This document shows positions 9,713 to 23,916 of a stretch of 64,000 nucleotides of DNA, one piece after another. The stretch covers positions 43,221,327-43,285,326 of the forward strand of contig CM049308.1 of NCBI GenBank assembly GCA_026874595.1, given 5' to 3'. Source of the DNA: Sipunculus nudus (taxonomy: Eukaryota > Annelida > Sipuncula > Golfingiida > Sipunculidae). The translations under genes and the position numbers were made by a program. Below the pieces are notes generated by a model. The model saw only the letters and a program-made list of their open reading frames with translations. It was not told the origin of the DNA and did not search any database. Positions within the stretch are counted from its first letter, which is position 1. Each line of letters opens with the position of its first letter.

Positions 9713-12700
9713 AATGAAATCCTAAAAAGTTGAACACATCCATGATGGCACATTCAGATAAAAAAACATGAGGTAAAATAGAAGAAAAGGGAAGTTAAAA
9801 CCTGAAAATGCATATATATGGTAGATAATACATGTGCCTATTTGCATATATGAATATATCCAAGCAAAATTTTTACTTGGCACTATAAAAAACAGATACT
9901 AGCTATTTATCAAATATGATGTTACTGCATATGGGTACTGGTATATGCAATAAGAGTCCAGTACCAATGTAAATTATATCAGGCTTTCAACATATTTATC
10001 TAAGAAAATAGACTAGTTCAATAATAATAAGTGTTGTCGGGTTACTATAGGTTCATAATAATAACAGTCCTGTCCCATCATCATAAGGGATATCAGGACC
10101 CGGGTTGGAAAAGTGCATTTTAAGGAGTTCATAAATTTGTTAGAGGTGCACATTCACCTACCTTCTGAAAAAGAATTGATGAGATTTCTGGCTTCCTCTG
10201 TATATTAATGATCTCTGGGTTACTTTGGTTGTGAAAAGTTCTTATAATGCCTTTGTGAAGGATGTATGAAATTGTTAATCAACAAGTTTGTAAACACAGC
10301 AATGTTGACAAATAGGAAAAACATGTAACCTCAGGTGGTAGGGTGCATATATGCAGAGGTTTGAAAGGTCACTTGTTTCAAAACGCCATTTGCATAGCAC
10401 TGGCTGACTTGCTTCAGATGTGCTTGTTGAATTTGTTTCGATAATTTTGGTGGGACCCCACATATTGTAAACAAGTTGATATATAAACAAAACAAGCAGC
10501 CTGTGTGCGGTGATATAAATGTTTTCTGGCCTTATTTTATAAATGCTCCAAGGGATTACCTTTAGTTTATGAAGGTCAGATAGGCGATTGGGACCCTTTA
10601 ATTACATCTTTAAGATAATGTATGTCGAAGAGGAGTCGTGGTTTTACATCACAAGGTATACCATAGATACAAGTAGACGTACATGTCTCTGGAACTGGGT
10701 GTTAGACAGATTGTAACTGCAGATGTTCATTGTATTTAAGTTCTATTATTTGCAAGACATTTTTATGGCTTAAGTGGTTCTCTGTCAGCACAATGATCTT
10801 TTAGTTCATGCAACTCGAACCTGGTCGTATTATTTCACTAATAACTGTTGTTGCAGCTGGACCATCAGCATCTATATATATATATATTTTAACAATCTCA
10901 TTACAAATGCAAAAATGAAAAGTTTCAAATTATTGATTACAGTTAAATAATCAGATAAGATGTCCAGGACAGCCTGACATGTGACTTGACTTGCGAGTCC
11001 ATTGTCTGCATGACGTATGATTGTATGTGGATCTCTGGTACAGTTTCCTTTCCTTTGTGATCCAACTGCTGCTCAGCATGTATGCAAATTTAATGACAGT
11101 AGTCTACCAAATAACAAGTACTGTCTGAGTGACAATAAGGAATATCAAGTATCAACAGCTTGTTCCTGGTAGTTCTTGGTTTATAGGGCTGTGAATTACT
11201 CATGTAATTTGATGACATGGACAAATCAGTTGCAGATCACATACACATTATGTTTTATGTATTATTCATGTGTTCTCTACTTTAGCAGTTCTTTCTATGT
11301 TCTGGCTGACAGTAAACTCCAGTTTATCATTTTTATGTGCCACACTACCTCAGCAGCAACAACTCTCTAAACAGTTTGACATTCTGGCCATAAATTATCA
11401 CTGACTTTCATTATATTGTGTCAACAGTAATCTTGTACTCTTGCTATAAATTATCAGATTAATTACTTTTTGAAGGAGAATAAAGTTAGTGATTAAAACC
11501 AGCATTAATGACAAGTCTTGAACAGGTGTATATCTACCACCAGTGACCCAGTGGATGTTAATGTAGAGGATATATACAAAAAAAAATAATGCCTAAATAA
11601 AAAACTCTTTGAAGGCACAAAATATGTTGTTACAATACAACAATATGTAAAAGAAACCTGTGGATAATACTTTATCCACTGAAACATATGTTGTCATAAA
11701 AGATAGCCCACAATTAAAAATACAATATAAAACTCAGAAAGTCCAAAGTATTGTATGTTTTCATAAATTTATACCAACAAAAAGAGAACTCCATGAATAG
11801 TCCATAACACACAATGTTATAAGTATGGCTTTTAATTTTCTATAACACTGCTATTACTGTTTGCTTGTACTCATATCATAACCACTTGTATGTCAGTTGT
11901 GTGTCAGTTCAGTACTGACAGTGTACACTCCATGCATGGTCAAAGCGCTTTGTGCAGAGTAGTTAAAGCAGCCAAAACATTACAAATCGAAGTACACTGG
12001 CCTCAGTGCATCCAGAATAGCAGACATGTGTACCACTTATTCTTTTTATTGTGATTTTACGAAAAGTAATAATACAATTTTAATGCAGTAACTTGTGTTC
12101 ATACATATGTTATGTAGAGGTATGTATGTAGCCATGCTGGTTCTGTGTATTGATGTTCTATCTCTATACATATCGTATGTTATTCATATGTGTGAGTATA
12201 AGTCTGAACTGCAATGAACTGAGATGTAACTCACTGTTAAGGTTATTTTGTCTCTCCTCTTGAGTTCTAGACATGTTGAGCCATTACAGTAATTCTGGCA
12301 GTAATCCTTGCCCAAAATGGCATTATTTGATCCATTTTATACTTGAAATGTTTCTGCAGTCTTACAGTAGTCTCCATTTCTGGTAATAAAATTGTGTGCC
12401 AGCAGCCCCTTTCTTTTTATTTAGTTGTTGATTGAACAATCTGTGTAACTCAACAAGCACAGCATGTAGTCAGTAGGGATGAACTGTATACAAAATTCTG
12501 AATTTGAGTACTCAATAGGCATTTACCGACTTGGACTCAACTACTCAGTGAGTATCACCTTATGTATTAACACCTTACCTTACTTGGTAAGTATTACCTG
12601 GACATATGGAGTTCATCCTTAGCAGTCAGCACAGTTTACATATTGAAGTTGTTTTACAAATGTTGTTCTGAGTATTCCTGAAGAAATGGATTCAGCACCA

Positions 12701-13280
12701 AAACCTGAAAACTATGCACAAACTAAATGGACAGACAGGAGTTGTGACATGTTGAATGGGTTTTGTGAGGTTTCACTGTAAGACTGACCAAATGACTGTT
12801 GGTCTGTGAACAGTTGCGTAGTTACATGCCTAAAAAAATAGATTGTTTTCTTGTGTGTTTGACTGAATGCACTAGGGCTTAGGCTTGGTCTTCATGTATT
12901 AACACCCACCAGTCACTAGCTCTACAGAAATGCTGGCTATAAATATAGCAACACACGGTTTGAATGGTGAAAGCACACTCGTGTTGTAGCAGTTCATATC
13001 ATTCATCTCTCGTAGCCTGCAGGGAACATTGGTCCAAGCAGTGATTGGCCATTTTCCCTTTTTGAAAACTGCTCCAGGCATAGGGATTATGAGTAATGAA
13101 TATCATTGTGTAAAATTGTACATGCAGTGAGTGTCCAGGAGATTTAGCTGTTTTGTTTATATAATATGTTAGTACTTTGTTACAGTACAAAGCCTGAAGT
13201 CTCTTACCATGGAGAAGAAAATACATGTTCGGTTAATTGTGTCTGCAGAAAGTTGGCTGGCCCCAGTGTTCACATGACTG

Positions 13281-13948
13281 GACCAATACCCTAGCTGACT
13301 CTGACTTGACTTGTGTAGTGACCACTACCCTAGCTGACTCCGACTTGACTTGTATAGTTACCACTTCCCTAGCTAGCTCTGACTTGACTTGTATAGTTAC
13401 CACTATCCTAGCTGACTCTGACTTGACTAGTATAGTTACCACTACCGTAGCTGACTCTGACTTGACTAGTATAGTTACCACTACCTTAGCTGACTCTGAC
13501 TTGACTTGTGTAGTGACCACAACCCTAGCTGACTCCGACTTGACTTGTATAGTTACCACTACCCTAGCTAACTCTGACTTGACTTGTATAGTTACCACTG
13601 TCCTAGCTGACTCCGACTTGACTAGTATAGTTACCACTACCTTAGCTGACTCTGACTTGACTTGTATAGTTACCACTATCCTAGCTGACTCTGACTTGAC
13701 TAGTATAGTTACCACTACCTTAGCTGACTATGACTTGACTTGTATAGTTACCACTACCCCAGCTGACTCTGACTTGACTTGTGTAGTGACCACTAACCCA
13801 GCTTACTCTGACTTATGTAGTGACCACTACCCTAGCTGACTCTGACTTGACTTGTATAGTTACCACAACCATAGCTGCCTCTTACTTGACTTGTATAGTA
13901 ACCCCTACCCTAGCTGACTCTGACTTAATTAGCTTGTATAGACTCTAA
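13281..13948 (+). repeat. 39-bp tandem repeat, about 17 copies
   Basis: Unit CTAGCTGACTCTGACTTGAC followed by TTGTATAGTTACCACTACC (39 bp). Because 39 is a multiple of three and the unit lacks stops in some frames, long open frames appear on both strands: TLADSDLTCIVTT on + and a VVTIQVKSESARV-type repeat on -. Point variation is not concentrated at third positions and there is no gene context, so it is called a minisatellite. The outermost copies are the most diverged. Confidence 0.9.
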
Positions 13949-16724
13949 AATTAGTTAATACACAATGAACTTTTGAATATGGTTATTTTGACCTAAAAGG
14001 TAGATGTTATCACAAAAATTACAAACCACAATTTAAAAAGGTGTTATAGGAATCCCTAATAAACTATGTCAAGATAAGACAACCCCTGTGGGGCCAGTGC
14101 AAGCATGTTGCAAGTTGATATGATAAACCCAGCAGCTCAGAAAGTCTGCTCTAGCTAATACAGGTGTTTTATTAAGCCAGAGATAGAGATTAAGTGCTGA
14201 TAACCAGTGATTTGACCATCTTGTTAGAGACACCAGTATAGTTGGGTCAATATCAAATTATTTACAGCTGTTCATTGTCAGAATGTGTAGGGGTATTGTG
14301 GCACATCCTAGCAGTTGAATAGTTTGCCCATGTTTGCTGGAACCATGCAACACATGGCGTGCTTGCCATTCTGGCGAGAGTTCACAGGAACTACTTGTGA
14401 TAACGGTAGAGAGGCATTAGTCTTGAAGATTTATAACTTGGAAAGTTGACTGGTGTGGTACTTCTGATAATCTACCTCACTAATAAATTATCAGGGGTTG
14501 TTACTCAGGGTACAGGCCAGCTTCAGGTCAAAGGGGTTACAAAGTTGTACTGGTGTTTATCATTAAGCAAGCATCAGTTTACCCAGGTTTAGACTGTGTT
14601 TCCTTTTCTTTCCTCTGGAAGGGTATAAAATGGTATCAGCCTCACCTGTGGTCTGAGTTCTTATTACTTCAGAAGAATTTTTAACCAGCCTTCTGTTTGT
14701 CTGGAATTTTATAAGTCTCGTGTGGAATGATGTTACTTTAACTGAGATCCTGTGGTCGTGGAGGTTTGCTTGGTTTTACAGGCCAGCATATTGATCCCAG
14801 CTTCAGTGGGTCTGCTACTTAAATTGTGTCATTAATAATCTTGAGGTCCCAATCAGCACTCAGCTTCATTATGGCATTTGGCCTCTGGATATCAAAAATT
14901 TAAATGGCTTAAATAAAACATACAATTTCACATATTGAATGGTATTGGCAAATGTCCACTGGATACAAACAATTTAAATGGCTGAAACCTTCATGGATTG
15001 AAGGAGATGACAAATGTGTTGGCTCATTTCATGCACATATTAACAGATATTTTGTGTTTGAGCCTTTACATTATTAAGCATGAGTTGTATGGAACCAGCT
15101 GGAAATACATTGATAATTACTTAGTGGCGGTTTGTTAGGGGAAAGTTGCATTATGAATATGGCTGGGTAGATACGCCTGTGTAAATCACACTAACTAGCC
15201 TTGGGCTCCACAGGCGAGTTGTTTTGGTGAAATGTTTATGGGCCTCACATGACCTCCTCACTACGGCTTCCTGGAGCATATTAAAGGTCCTGGTGGAAAA
15301 ATGGCAGAGGCCCTGATTTATTCTCTTAATAGCTTTGATAAACCAAGTTTGGAAGCCTCCAGTTTTCACCCCTGTATACTTGAAATCCTTCACATGAATT
15401 ATGAGCTTGATTCTGGCCATTGGTGCACATGCGGCCAGTGCTAATTAGACAAGCGTACTCAATGTCTGCACACTGCCCGACTAAGGTGGTGACTGAAACC
15501 ATCAAATGGTGTCACATGTTAAATATAAATACTGACCACATCTAAATATATTCCAATATAATCACAAGGTAGCTACTGTCTCTGTGAATATGTCTTGGTT
15601 AACAACTGGGAATAATTGTCAATAATTCATTTTAACTATTGGTTTAAATGGTCTTTATGTCCAGAGGGGCTACCTGTTAATTATTGCTGGTGCCCTAAGT
15701 CCCAGTCATCCTTTAAGAGAAACCCTTGTAGACATTAACTTTGTTTATTCTGTTGCATACACAGGTTACAGTTTGTTAGTTAAACTTTAAGATCATGTTT
15801 AGTAACACAAATACTAATGTACTTACCTTGAAAATTATACAAAAGTAGAGGCAACAGTGGACGTTGATGCTAGTTATTACTGATGCAGGTTACATGCTCC
15901 TTGAGACTGCTTTTCCAGATCCTTACTGGTACTAATATTCCTTTATTCGATCAGCAGTAATATGTATGTCTTCCTTCACCAGATCCAGGAGTATAGATAC
16001 TGCTAAGAACTTAAATCTCTGCCATGACTTCCCCTCTTGATGATCACTTTGAGGTCATTTAATACATGTTTCTTTATACATTGAACAAATAATTGATAAT
16101 TTTAATTAAATGAAACTTTAATGATTGGATTTGTAAAATAAAAACAAAAATGGTAGGTTGTTAGATATATGTTAGTTTGTGTCTAATGAACTATATAAAA
16201 ACCAACGTGTTGATTCATGTCTCGATCCGTATGTACCAAAATTAAACGTTCTGTTTATCACCTAATGAAATATAGTGCGTATTTGACATTATAATTTGTG
16301 AAATAGGCATAACACCCTGTATTTTAAGTGTACAATTAAATATACCAGTGCAAACCAGTTCCAGTGAATGTATTGGGAGATTTAACAAAATATACCAAAA
16401 CCTTTATGTTATGAATAATGTATTTTTAAAATATTCCGAAACTTATGTGTAAACTTCCCTTCTGCAGCTCCCTCCATGGACCGCTAGGATGCAAAGACAT
16501 CCTTTATTGTAGTTAATAAAATTAATCATGTACATTAAATTGAAAAGTCCAATGTGGAAATCTCAGATTGCTAAATGAAACTCATAATGTAAATTTTGAA
16601 GGGAGAACTGCCAGATTGGTAAATACTTGCAGCATGGTTTTCTCTCAAAGCAGACAAAACTTTTTTAAAGAGGTTAGTAAAATTCTCAACTCAGGGATTT
16701 ACATTGTAGGTAGCTGTAGCTTTC

Positions 16725-17521
16725 GGGTGACAGACAAAAGCCCACCCTGACAAAAGCCCACCCTGACAAAGGCCCACTGGACAAGAGCCCACTGGATAAA
16801 AACCCACCCCTAAAAGTGCAAACCTGGACAAAAGCCCACCCTTGAATAAAATGTAAAATTAAATGATTTTATTGTGTTTTTCTTAAGTTTTTTTTAAATA
16901 CTGTGATACTGTGTGGAAGAGTATAAATATTATGATTAACATATATAAACATACACATAATAATATGAAGATTAACATCCCAATATATATTATACCTAAT
17001 AAGCCCACTGATGTAATTGTTTTTACAGGAAATACGTATACATTATATTATATAAATATTCTATATTAATTATGATTTATATATATATATATATATATTT
17101 TGTTTTATTATATGTTTTAATATATGTTGGATTTTTAATATAATATTCTTAGTACAATTATCATTCTTTTATGATTATATTATTTTATAATATATAATTT
17201 ATAATATATATGTCTCTGTTATTAGTTTAGGAGAACCCTAGGCATTCTCTTTGATGTTTGTGTTTGTTTTGATTACATCACTTTAGCTGTAGAGACCTCA
17301 ATCAGAAACCAATTAGCTACTTAGCCTGATTATTTGCTCAAAAGATTGGGTGTCACATTTCCCTTTGTAGAACATAAAGATCACAAGTATAATTATAATT
17401 AACATATAAATTATATAATTTTGGTTAACATATAAATTATAACTAATTAGCCTATTGAAATTTTTTAATTTACATGAAATATATATATCATTATATATTA
17501 TATATTATGTATATGCAATAT

Positions 17522-17557
<36 letters not shown>

Positions 17558-17624
17558 GTGATCTATAAAGTGATCTATGAAAAATATAATTATTATAATA
17601 ATATACATAAATATTATGTATATG

Positions 17625-17694
<70 letters not shown>

Positions 17695-18062
17695 TGATCC
17701 TTAAAGTGATCTATGAAAAATATAAATATAACACATATATGTTCACTTATATATATTTATATATCTGTTTTAGCAAGCTGTGGATAGATATATAACAGAT
17801 ATATATGCATGTATATGAACACATAAACATTTATAATACTTGTCATAAGTATAAAAAATGTTACATACATTTAGAAAATGATACAGATGTATTTAAAAAA
17901 CTTTAGAAAACATGATAAAATCATTAAAATTTATATTTTAGTCAAGGGTGGGCTTTTGTCCAGGTTTGCACCTTTAGGGGTGTGTTTTTGTCCAGTGGGC
18001 TCTTGTCCGGTGGGCCTTTGTCAGGGTGGGCTTTTGTCAGGGTGGGCCTTTGCCCTACACCC
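16725..18062. mobile_element. Foldback/MULE-like element, 1,338 bp, 9-bp target duplication
   Basis: Two inverted arms of about 120 bp (16725-16850 and 17940-18062) are made of ACAAAAGCCCACCCTG-type subrepeats. They start GGGTG and end CACCC. The 9-mer GTAGCTTTC flanks both ends exactly (16716-16724 and 18063-18071). The interior is extremely AT-rich, with two TA microsatellites and a duplicated AGAGTGATCTATAAAGTGAT-type segment. It has no transposase frame. Long arms plus a 9-bp duplication fit Mutator-like elements; foldback elements of unknown superfamily are the alternative. Confidence 0.85.
17524..17688. repeat. (TA)n microsatellites inside the foldback element
   Basis: Two TA runs (about 17524-17553 and 17625-17688) are separated by a unit containing GTGATCTATGAAAAATATAA, which recurs after the second run at about 17689-17730. 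Open frames of alternating Tyr/Ile on both strands are artefacts of the dinucleotide. Confidence 0.9.
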
Positions 18063-21000
18063 GTAGCTTTCAAGTGGATTTCACGATCATCATCAGCAGT
18101 CTGGTGCCCCTGTTATTAGGTTGAATGTTGGTGCACTAGAACCATCTCTTATTTGCCTTTGTGACCTGTGAGTTAATTTCTTTGTAATTAATAAGGATAT
18201 CACTTCTCATGCCTGTATCAGTCATGCAGTTTTCATAATTTTTGCCTACTTTTTGTGGTCACAGATATATAGCATATAGAAGGTTTATATAGATTAATTA
18301 GATTTATATTATAGATTAATATTTTATATTATAGATTTAAATTTTATATTTATATTATAGATTTATTGAGATTCAGGACTTCAGGAGTCTGTAAATATAT
18401 GTATGGTGTAAATGCTTTGAACATGTTATATATGGCAGATTATACAGTATTTTTAACATTCTTTGGAGTCCTTTGAATAGAGACAAAAAATGCTCCTTTA
18501 TTGCATGTACGATCATTGTAGGAGCACAAGCTGCATCACATTTATTTAAAACTAAGAGAATAGGAAACTATACATGCAGGACAGACTTAGTAATGATATT
18601 GCTAAATGGTTGTTGTGTTAGGATTTACATTTTCAAGTACAACGAAATAAGAAAACCTTTTTTCTGTGCGTCAGGATTTATATTTGTCTGTCATAGGTAA
18701 ATTGAGATGATTACCGTGACCGGTGAGATCCTTGTTCTAATTCTCAGCCAGACCACCTCTTTCTGGAATCTCTTCTTTGTAAAAGAAACCAGAACAGAAG
18801 CACATATACATGTCATCAGATCACCAGAGTGCAATATTACATAGTTCAATAACAAGCATGCAAGCATTATAAACAGCAGTAGTTGTGAGGGAGCGGGCCG
18901 GCATGCCTTTGATGTGCTGTATGAGATTAGAGATGAGAGATTCCTAATTTGAGTGGTGTTACAGTGAGCCCTGTAATTGGCTGTCAGGTCTCCAGGAGAG
19001 GCCTTTATGTAATGTCACTGACCATAAAGGCTGAGTCAAAATAAATTCAAATCTCATGTATAATATCACAGAATCTATCACCCCATATATAGAACCACAG
19101 GGGCATGTGTGCTGCAGACACACACCAGGGTCACTGGAGAATTAAGTGTGAGAAAACATCACAAAAGATCTCAATAGAAAGCCTGTCATGGCAGCTGGGA
19201 AGTTTACAATAAGCACAGTTTTGTGATCCAATATCTGCTGGATGAGGGGTCTTTCATGTGGAAATACCTGGTTGTCACCTGAGGATTTCTTTGAAGTCAA
19301 GTTGCACCAAGAGCACCTAGACCAGTGGCAATCACAATACTCCACACATCATTTGGACTGTCAGTCCCAATCACATGGTCAAGTACACTTTGAATAGTGG
19401 ACCTTGTGGTCACCCACAGAATCAAGCTGGTCTGGCACTTATTTGTATTTGAAATTTCTGCAGTCCCCCCAGAGGTTAATTATGTGCTCACCTTTGGCTT
19501 ACCTGGCCTATGTTTAATGATGATATTGTAATGTCTGCTTGAGTTCCTATGACTGGTTCTATCTGATCTTGCCTTAGTTTATTAAGTATATCAGAAAGTG
19601 GTCACATCCTGGTGTGAAGATTTTAGTTGTATGCACAAAGAAGAAAATACAGCAGTACAATAACGTCTGATGTAGAGGAGTCTGGAGCATCAAAGGGACA
19701 ATTGTTTTTGAGCCTCTGTACGAGTCAAATCTGTCATTGAGTTTATTGTTGGTGTCCCAGAATGGTTATCACTTGTGTGAATAAATCTATGGATTAAAAT
19801 TAAAGAAAATAATCTGTAGAGTCAGCACAGATTAAATGAAGCACCACATTATGAAACCAGTGAACTTTACATTTGTGCTAATGATAGAGGTGTGTTATAA
19901 AACTGCTGCTTTCTACATTCATGAGACCTGAGCCATGATATAGTATTGGTGTCCAGTCAGTGTCTGTGTTTCTTGTCCACTTGGTCAGGGAATGAACCTC
20001 TTGCTATAAATGGCCATCAAACATGAGGTGTCAGGGGTGATAAATGTTTTACTTTCATTTGAATTAATAGGGATAGAATATCTATTTGACTGGCATGTCC
20101 AGCATTAGAAACTATATTACACAGCCTGAACTTAAGTATGAGAGTCCTGTTGTGTCACCAGTTTTAATCTTTTTCATTTTTTTCTTTTAAGACATGGGGG
20201 AAAAACAGCAAATCATTATATAAAGAGTAGTTCTAAGAAAGTCACTAATGAAAAGTCAGCAGTTTTCCAGGTTTTATGTGTTACTTGTTTAAAATAATTA
20301 TAAATCACTTATTTACCAAAAAAAAGCAAGCAGTTGAAGTACTGTATTGAACAAAATGAAGGTAATATTATACTACTGGTTTGTGAAGAAAATAATACTT
20401 TGCTTCTTTAAAGTTATTGCTTCTGAGTCCCTCTTGTTGTCAAATATCAAACAAGTTTCTTCAGCAGATACCATATTTATAGATGACATGCATGAGGAGA
20501 AATGAACATTTTCTCATGTGTAGTGTGAGGTGGTGTGTCGATCATCAGCATCCAGGGGACTCACATCACTCCTCCACTCGCATCCGTGTTGAAGCTGTCA
20601 AATCAACATCTAATTAATGTCACCTTGGATGCCCCCAGTATACACATGTTCTTTGTGGGTCAGGAGTAGATACAAGTACTAGTCTTTCATGAGCTTGTTA
20701 TGACAGATGACTGTTTGAATGATAAATAAGGTAATTAAGCCTTTCCACTTGACCTTTCAATCCATGCTTTTTCTTCCAGATTAAATGGTATAATACATTG
20801 TAATGTAATTGTATCAATACATCAGGTGGCCATCTGTGGAGGCATGTGTCAAGGGCAATCTAAAAACCCTGGCTCATCCCTTACATGTCATGTCTGCTGG
20901 CTGGCATGGCCTACTTTACATGTGCTTTTAGCAGGTGTGACATAATGGTTCAGCTTGAGTGTTACTCTGATTTGAGTTCATCCTCTACATTTCACGGCAC

Positions 21001-21740
21001 ATTGTGACAGACCCTATGAAGGGCCACTATCCGTAATTATCCTTTGATGCCTGGCAGCTCCAATGATACCTTCAGGGTTTGTTGAAGTACTTAAACAACT
21101 TGTATGACTCACTGACCCTGGCGTTTTTCTCATAGATTTGAGAACAGATGGTAGGATTCCTGTTGGGTGTATTGGTTCAGTATTTTAGTGTGTAGGATTC
21201 ACTAAACTTTGGAGAATACAAAACAGAATTAGCAACAGGCAGTCATAGCTTAAATGAAACTCTGTGTATGTGATCTTTTACATATTAAAGAGATAAACAT
21301 ATAAATATATATTAAAAGAAGTAAACATTTTTATATATTTACTGGGAGCCAAAAGAGAGTGGAGCTTTAGGGTTCTAACTTCATGTATAGGTAAGACTTG
21401 ATGGTGGCTGACAGGTGAACCATGTATAACCAGGTATCTGAATCATTCTTCACCAGTACACATGAGCTGGGTCATAACCTTCAGGATCCGGCATTCTGTA
21501 ACCAGTTAGATTATAGCAGAACAATGTCCCATGGAGAAGAGAAGCTTATAACACATTCAGGTTCATCCAGGGGAGGCACCAGGCATGCGGTTTAATGATT
21601 CCCCTTATATTGTATTACATAATACTCTCATTGGAATAGTTTTGTGCTACTAAAATCATACACTTTGTCAAAGTTTCTGTTTCCAATAGAAAATAAGTGA
21701 CCTTGCTAGGGATCCTTCCAATAGTCTTAAAAAATGGAAG

Positions 21741-22081
21741 GCTCTCACATCCTGAGAGACATGCTGCCCTTGGACCAGCTGGCTAACTGCTCTCACATCC
21801 TGAGAGACATGCTGCCCTTGGACCTGCTGGCTAACTGCTCTCACATCCTGAGAGACATGCTGCCCTTGGACCAGCTGGCTAACTGCTCTTATATCATCAG
21901 AGATATGCTGCCCTTGGACCTGCTGACTAACTGCTCTTACATCATGAGAGACATGCTGCCCTTGGACCAGCTGGCTAACTGCTCTTACATCATGAGAGAC
22001 ATGCTGCCCTTGGACCTGCTGGCTAACTGCTCTCACATCTAGAAGGCACATGTTGCCCTAAGACCAGCTGCCCTTGGACCA
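21741..22081 (+). repeat. 48-bp tandem repeat, about 7 copies
   Basis: Unit CTGAGAGACATGCTGCCCTT followed by GGACCAGCTGGCTAACTGCT and CTCACATC. Copies alternate GGACCAGCTG and GGACCTGCTG, suggesting amplification as a 96-bp dimer. The length is divisible by three, so both strands are open (LPLDQLANCS on +, an AVSQLVQGQHV-type repeat on -). No other coding evidence. Confidence 0.9.
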
Positions 22082-22440
22082 TGCTGCTCCTATTCACATG
22101 ATACAAAATATAAGAGAATATGCCATACCCAACTTCCTTATTAAGTTATGCTACAGTATCAATATGAGAATATTAAATCAACTTACATTGGGGAGGGGAT
22201 ATGAAGGGGACCCCTTAGCCATTGCATTACTAAAATATTTAACAATGAGGCCTCAATTGTTCAATTCAAATGCTACATAACCTTTGATGACTTCTTTGGT
22301 GATCTTAATTCCTGAAGGAGTTACATATATAGAACTCCATTGAGACAGAATCCAAACATGCTTAGAGGTTTACATTTAACTAAGTCTAAAGAAATGTTTA
22401 GTCAGAGAAGATAGATTTGAAAACAAATGAATAAGAATAA

Positions 22441-23824
22441 GTAACTGTGAGTAATTGTTGTTAGTGATTTAGCCCCTGAATAAGGATGAGTTACTGTGTG
22501 ACGTTGTTAGTGATTTAGCCCATGAATAAGGATCAGTTACTGTGAGACGTTGTTAGTGATTTAGCCCCTAAATAAGGATCAGGTACTGTGAGATGTTAGT
22601 GATTTAGCCCCTGAATATGGATGAGTTACTGTGTGACGTTGTTAGTGATTTAGCCCCTGAATATGGATCAGTTACTGTGAGATGATGTTGTTACTGATTT
22701 AGCCCCTGAACAAGGATGAGTTACTTTGAGACGTTGTTAGTGATTTAGCCCCTGAATAAGGATCAGGTACTGTGAGATGTTAGTGATTTAGCCCCTGAAT
22801 AAGGATGAGTTACTTTGAGGCATTGTTACCTATTTAGCCCCTTAATAAGGATGAGTTACTTTGAGACGTTAGTGATTTAGCCTCTGAATAAGGATGAGTT
22901 ACTTTGAGAAATTGTTGTTAGTGATTTATCACCTGAATAAGGATGACTTACTTTGTGACACTGTTGTTAGTGATTTAGCCCCTGAATATGGATGAGTTAC
23001 TGTGTAACGTTGTTAGTGATTTAGCCCCTGAATATGGATCAGTTACTGTGAGATGATGTTGTTACTGATTTAGCCCCTGAATAAGGATGAGTAACTTTGA
23101 GACATTGTTGTTATTGATTTAGCCCCTGAATAAGGATCAGGTACTGTGAGATGTTAGTGATTTAGCCCCTGAATAAGGATGAGTTACTTTGAGGCATTGT
23201 TACCTATTTAGCCCCTGAATAAGGATGAGTTACTTTGAGATGTTAGTGATTTAGCCTCTGAATAAGGATGAGTTACTTTGAGACATTGTTGTTAGTGATT
23301 TATCACCTGAATAAGGATGACTTACTTTGAGACACTGTTGTTAGTGATTTAGCCCCTGAATATGGATGAGTTACTGTGTGACGTTGTTAGTGATTTAGCC
23401 CCTGAATATGGATCAGTTACTGTGAGATGATGTTGTTACTGATTTAGCCCCTGAATAAGGATGAGTAACTTTGAGACATTGTTGTTAGTGATTTAGCCCC
23501 TGAATAAGGATCAGGTACTGTGAGATGTTAGTGATTTAGCCCCTGAATAAGGATGAGTTACTTTGAGGCATTGTTACCTATTTAGCCCCTGAATAAGGAT
23601 GAGTTACTTTGAGACGTTAGTGATTTAGCCTCTGAATAAGGATGAGTTACTTTGAGACATTGTTGTTAGTGATTTATCACCTGAATAAGGATGACTTACT
23701 TTGAGACACTGTTGTTTGTGATTTAGCCCCTGAATAAGGATGAGTTACTGTGAGACGTTGTTAGCTATTTAGCCCCTGAATAAGGATGAGTTACTGTGAG
23801 AGATTGTTGTTAGTGATTTTACCC
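22441..23824 (+). repeat. 45-50-bp tandem repeat with 374-bp higher-order unit
   Basis: Basic unit GATTTAGCCCCTGAATAAGG followed by ATGAGTTACTTTGAGACGTT and GTTAGT, with internal length variants. The variant GATCAGGTACTGTGAGATG occurs at 22761, 23135 and 23509, exactly 374 bp apart each time. The GAGGCATTGTTACC variant follows at the same offset. The array was therefore extended by duplicating an eight-copy block. Confidence 0.9.
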
Positions 23825-23898
23825 TGCATTACTTTCCTGAATATAATATATAGTATTTATATAGCGCCAATTTTCCAGTGGTCAGACTCACAGTGCAA

Positions 23899-23916
23899 TT
23901 CACACACACACACATT
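23899..23916. repeat. (CA)n microsatellite
   Basis: Short ACACACAC run just downstream of the 374-bp higher-order array. Confidence 0.7.

Noticed and set aside
13237-13839. 200-codon open frame of TLADSDLTCIVTT repeats
   Set aside because: Produced by a 39-bp minisatellite; the antisense strand is open too and no gene signals are present.
17505-17795. Tyr/Ile repeat frames on both strands
   Set aside because: TA microsatellite artefacts; the same applies at 62031-62244.
21734-22042. 102-codon frame of LPLDQLANCS repeats and its 127-codon antisense counterpart
   Set aside because: 48-bp tandem repeat divisible by three; both strands are open, so openness is not evidence of coding.
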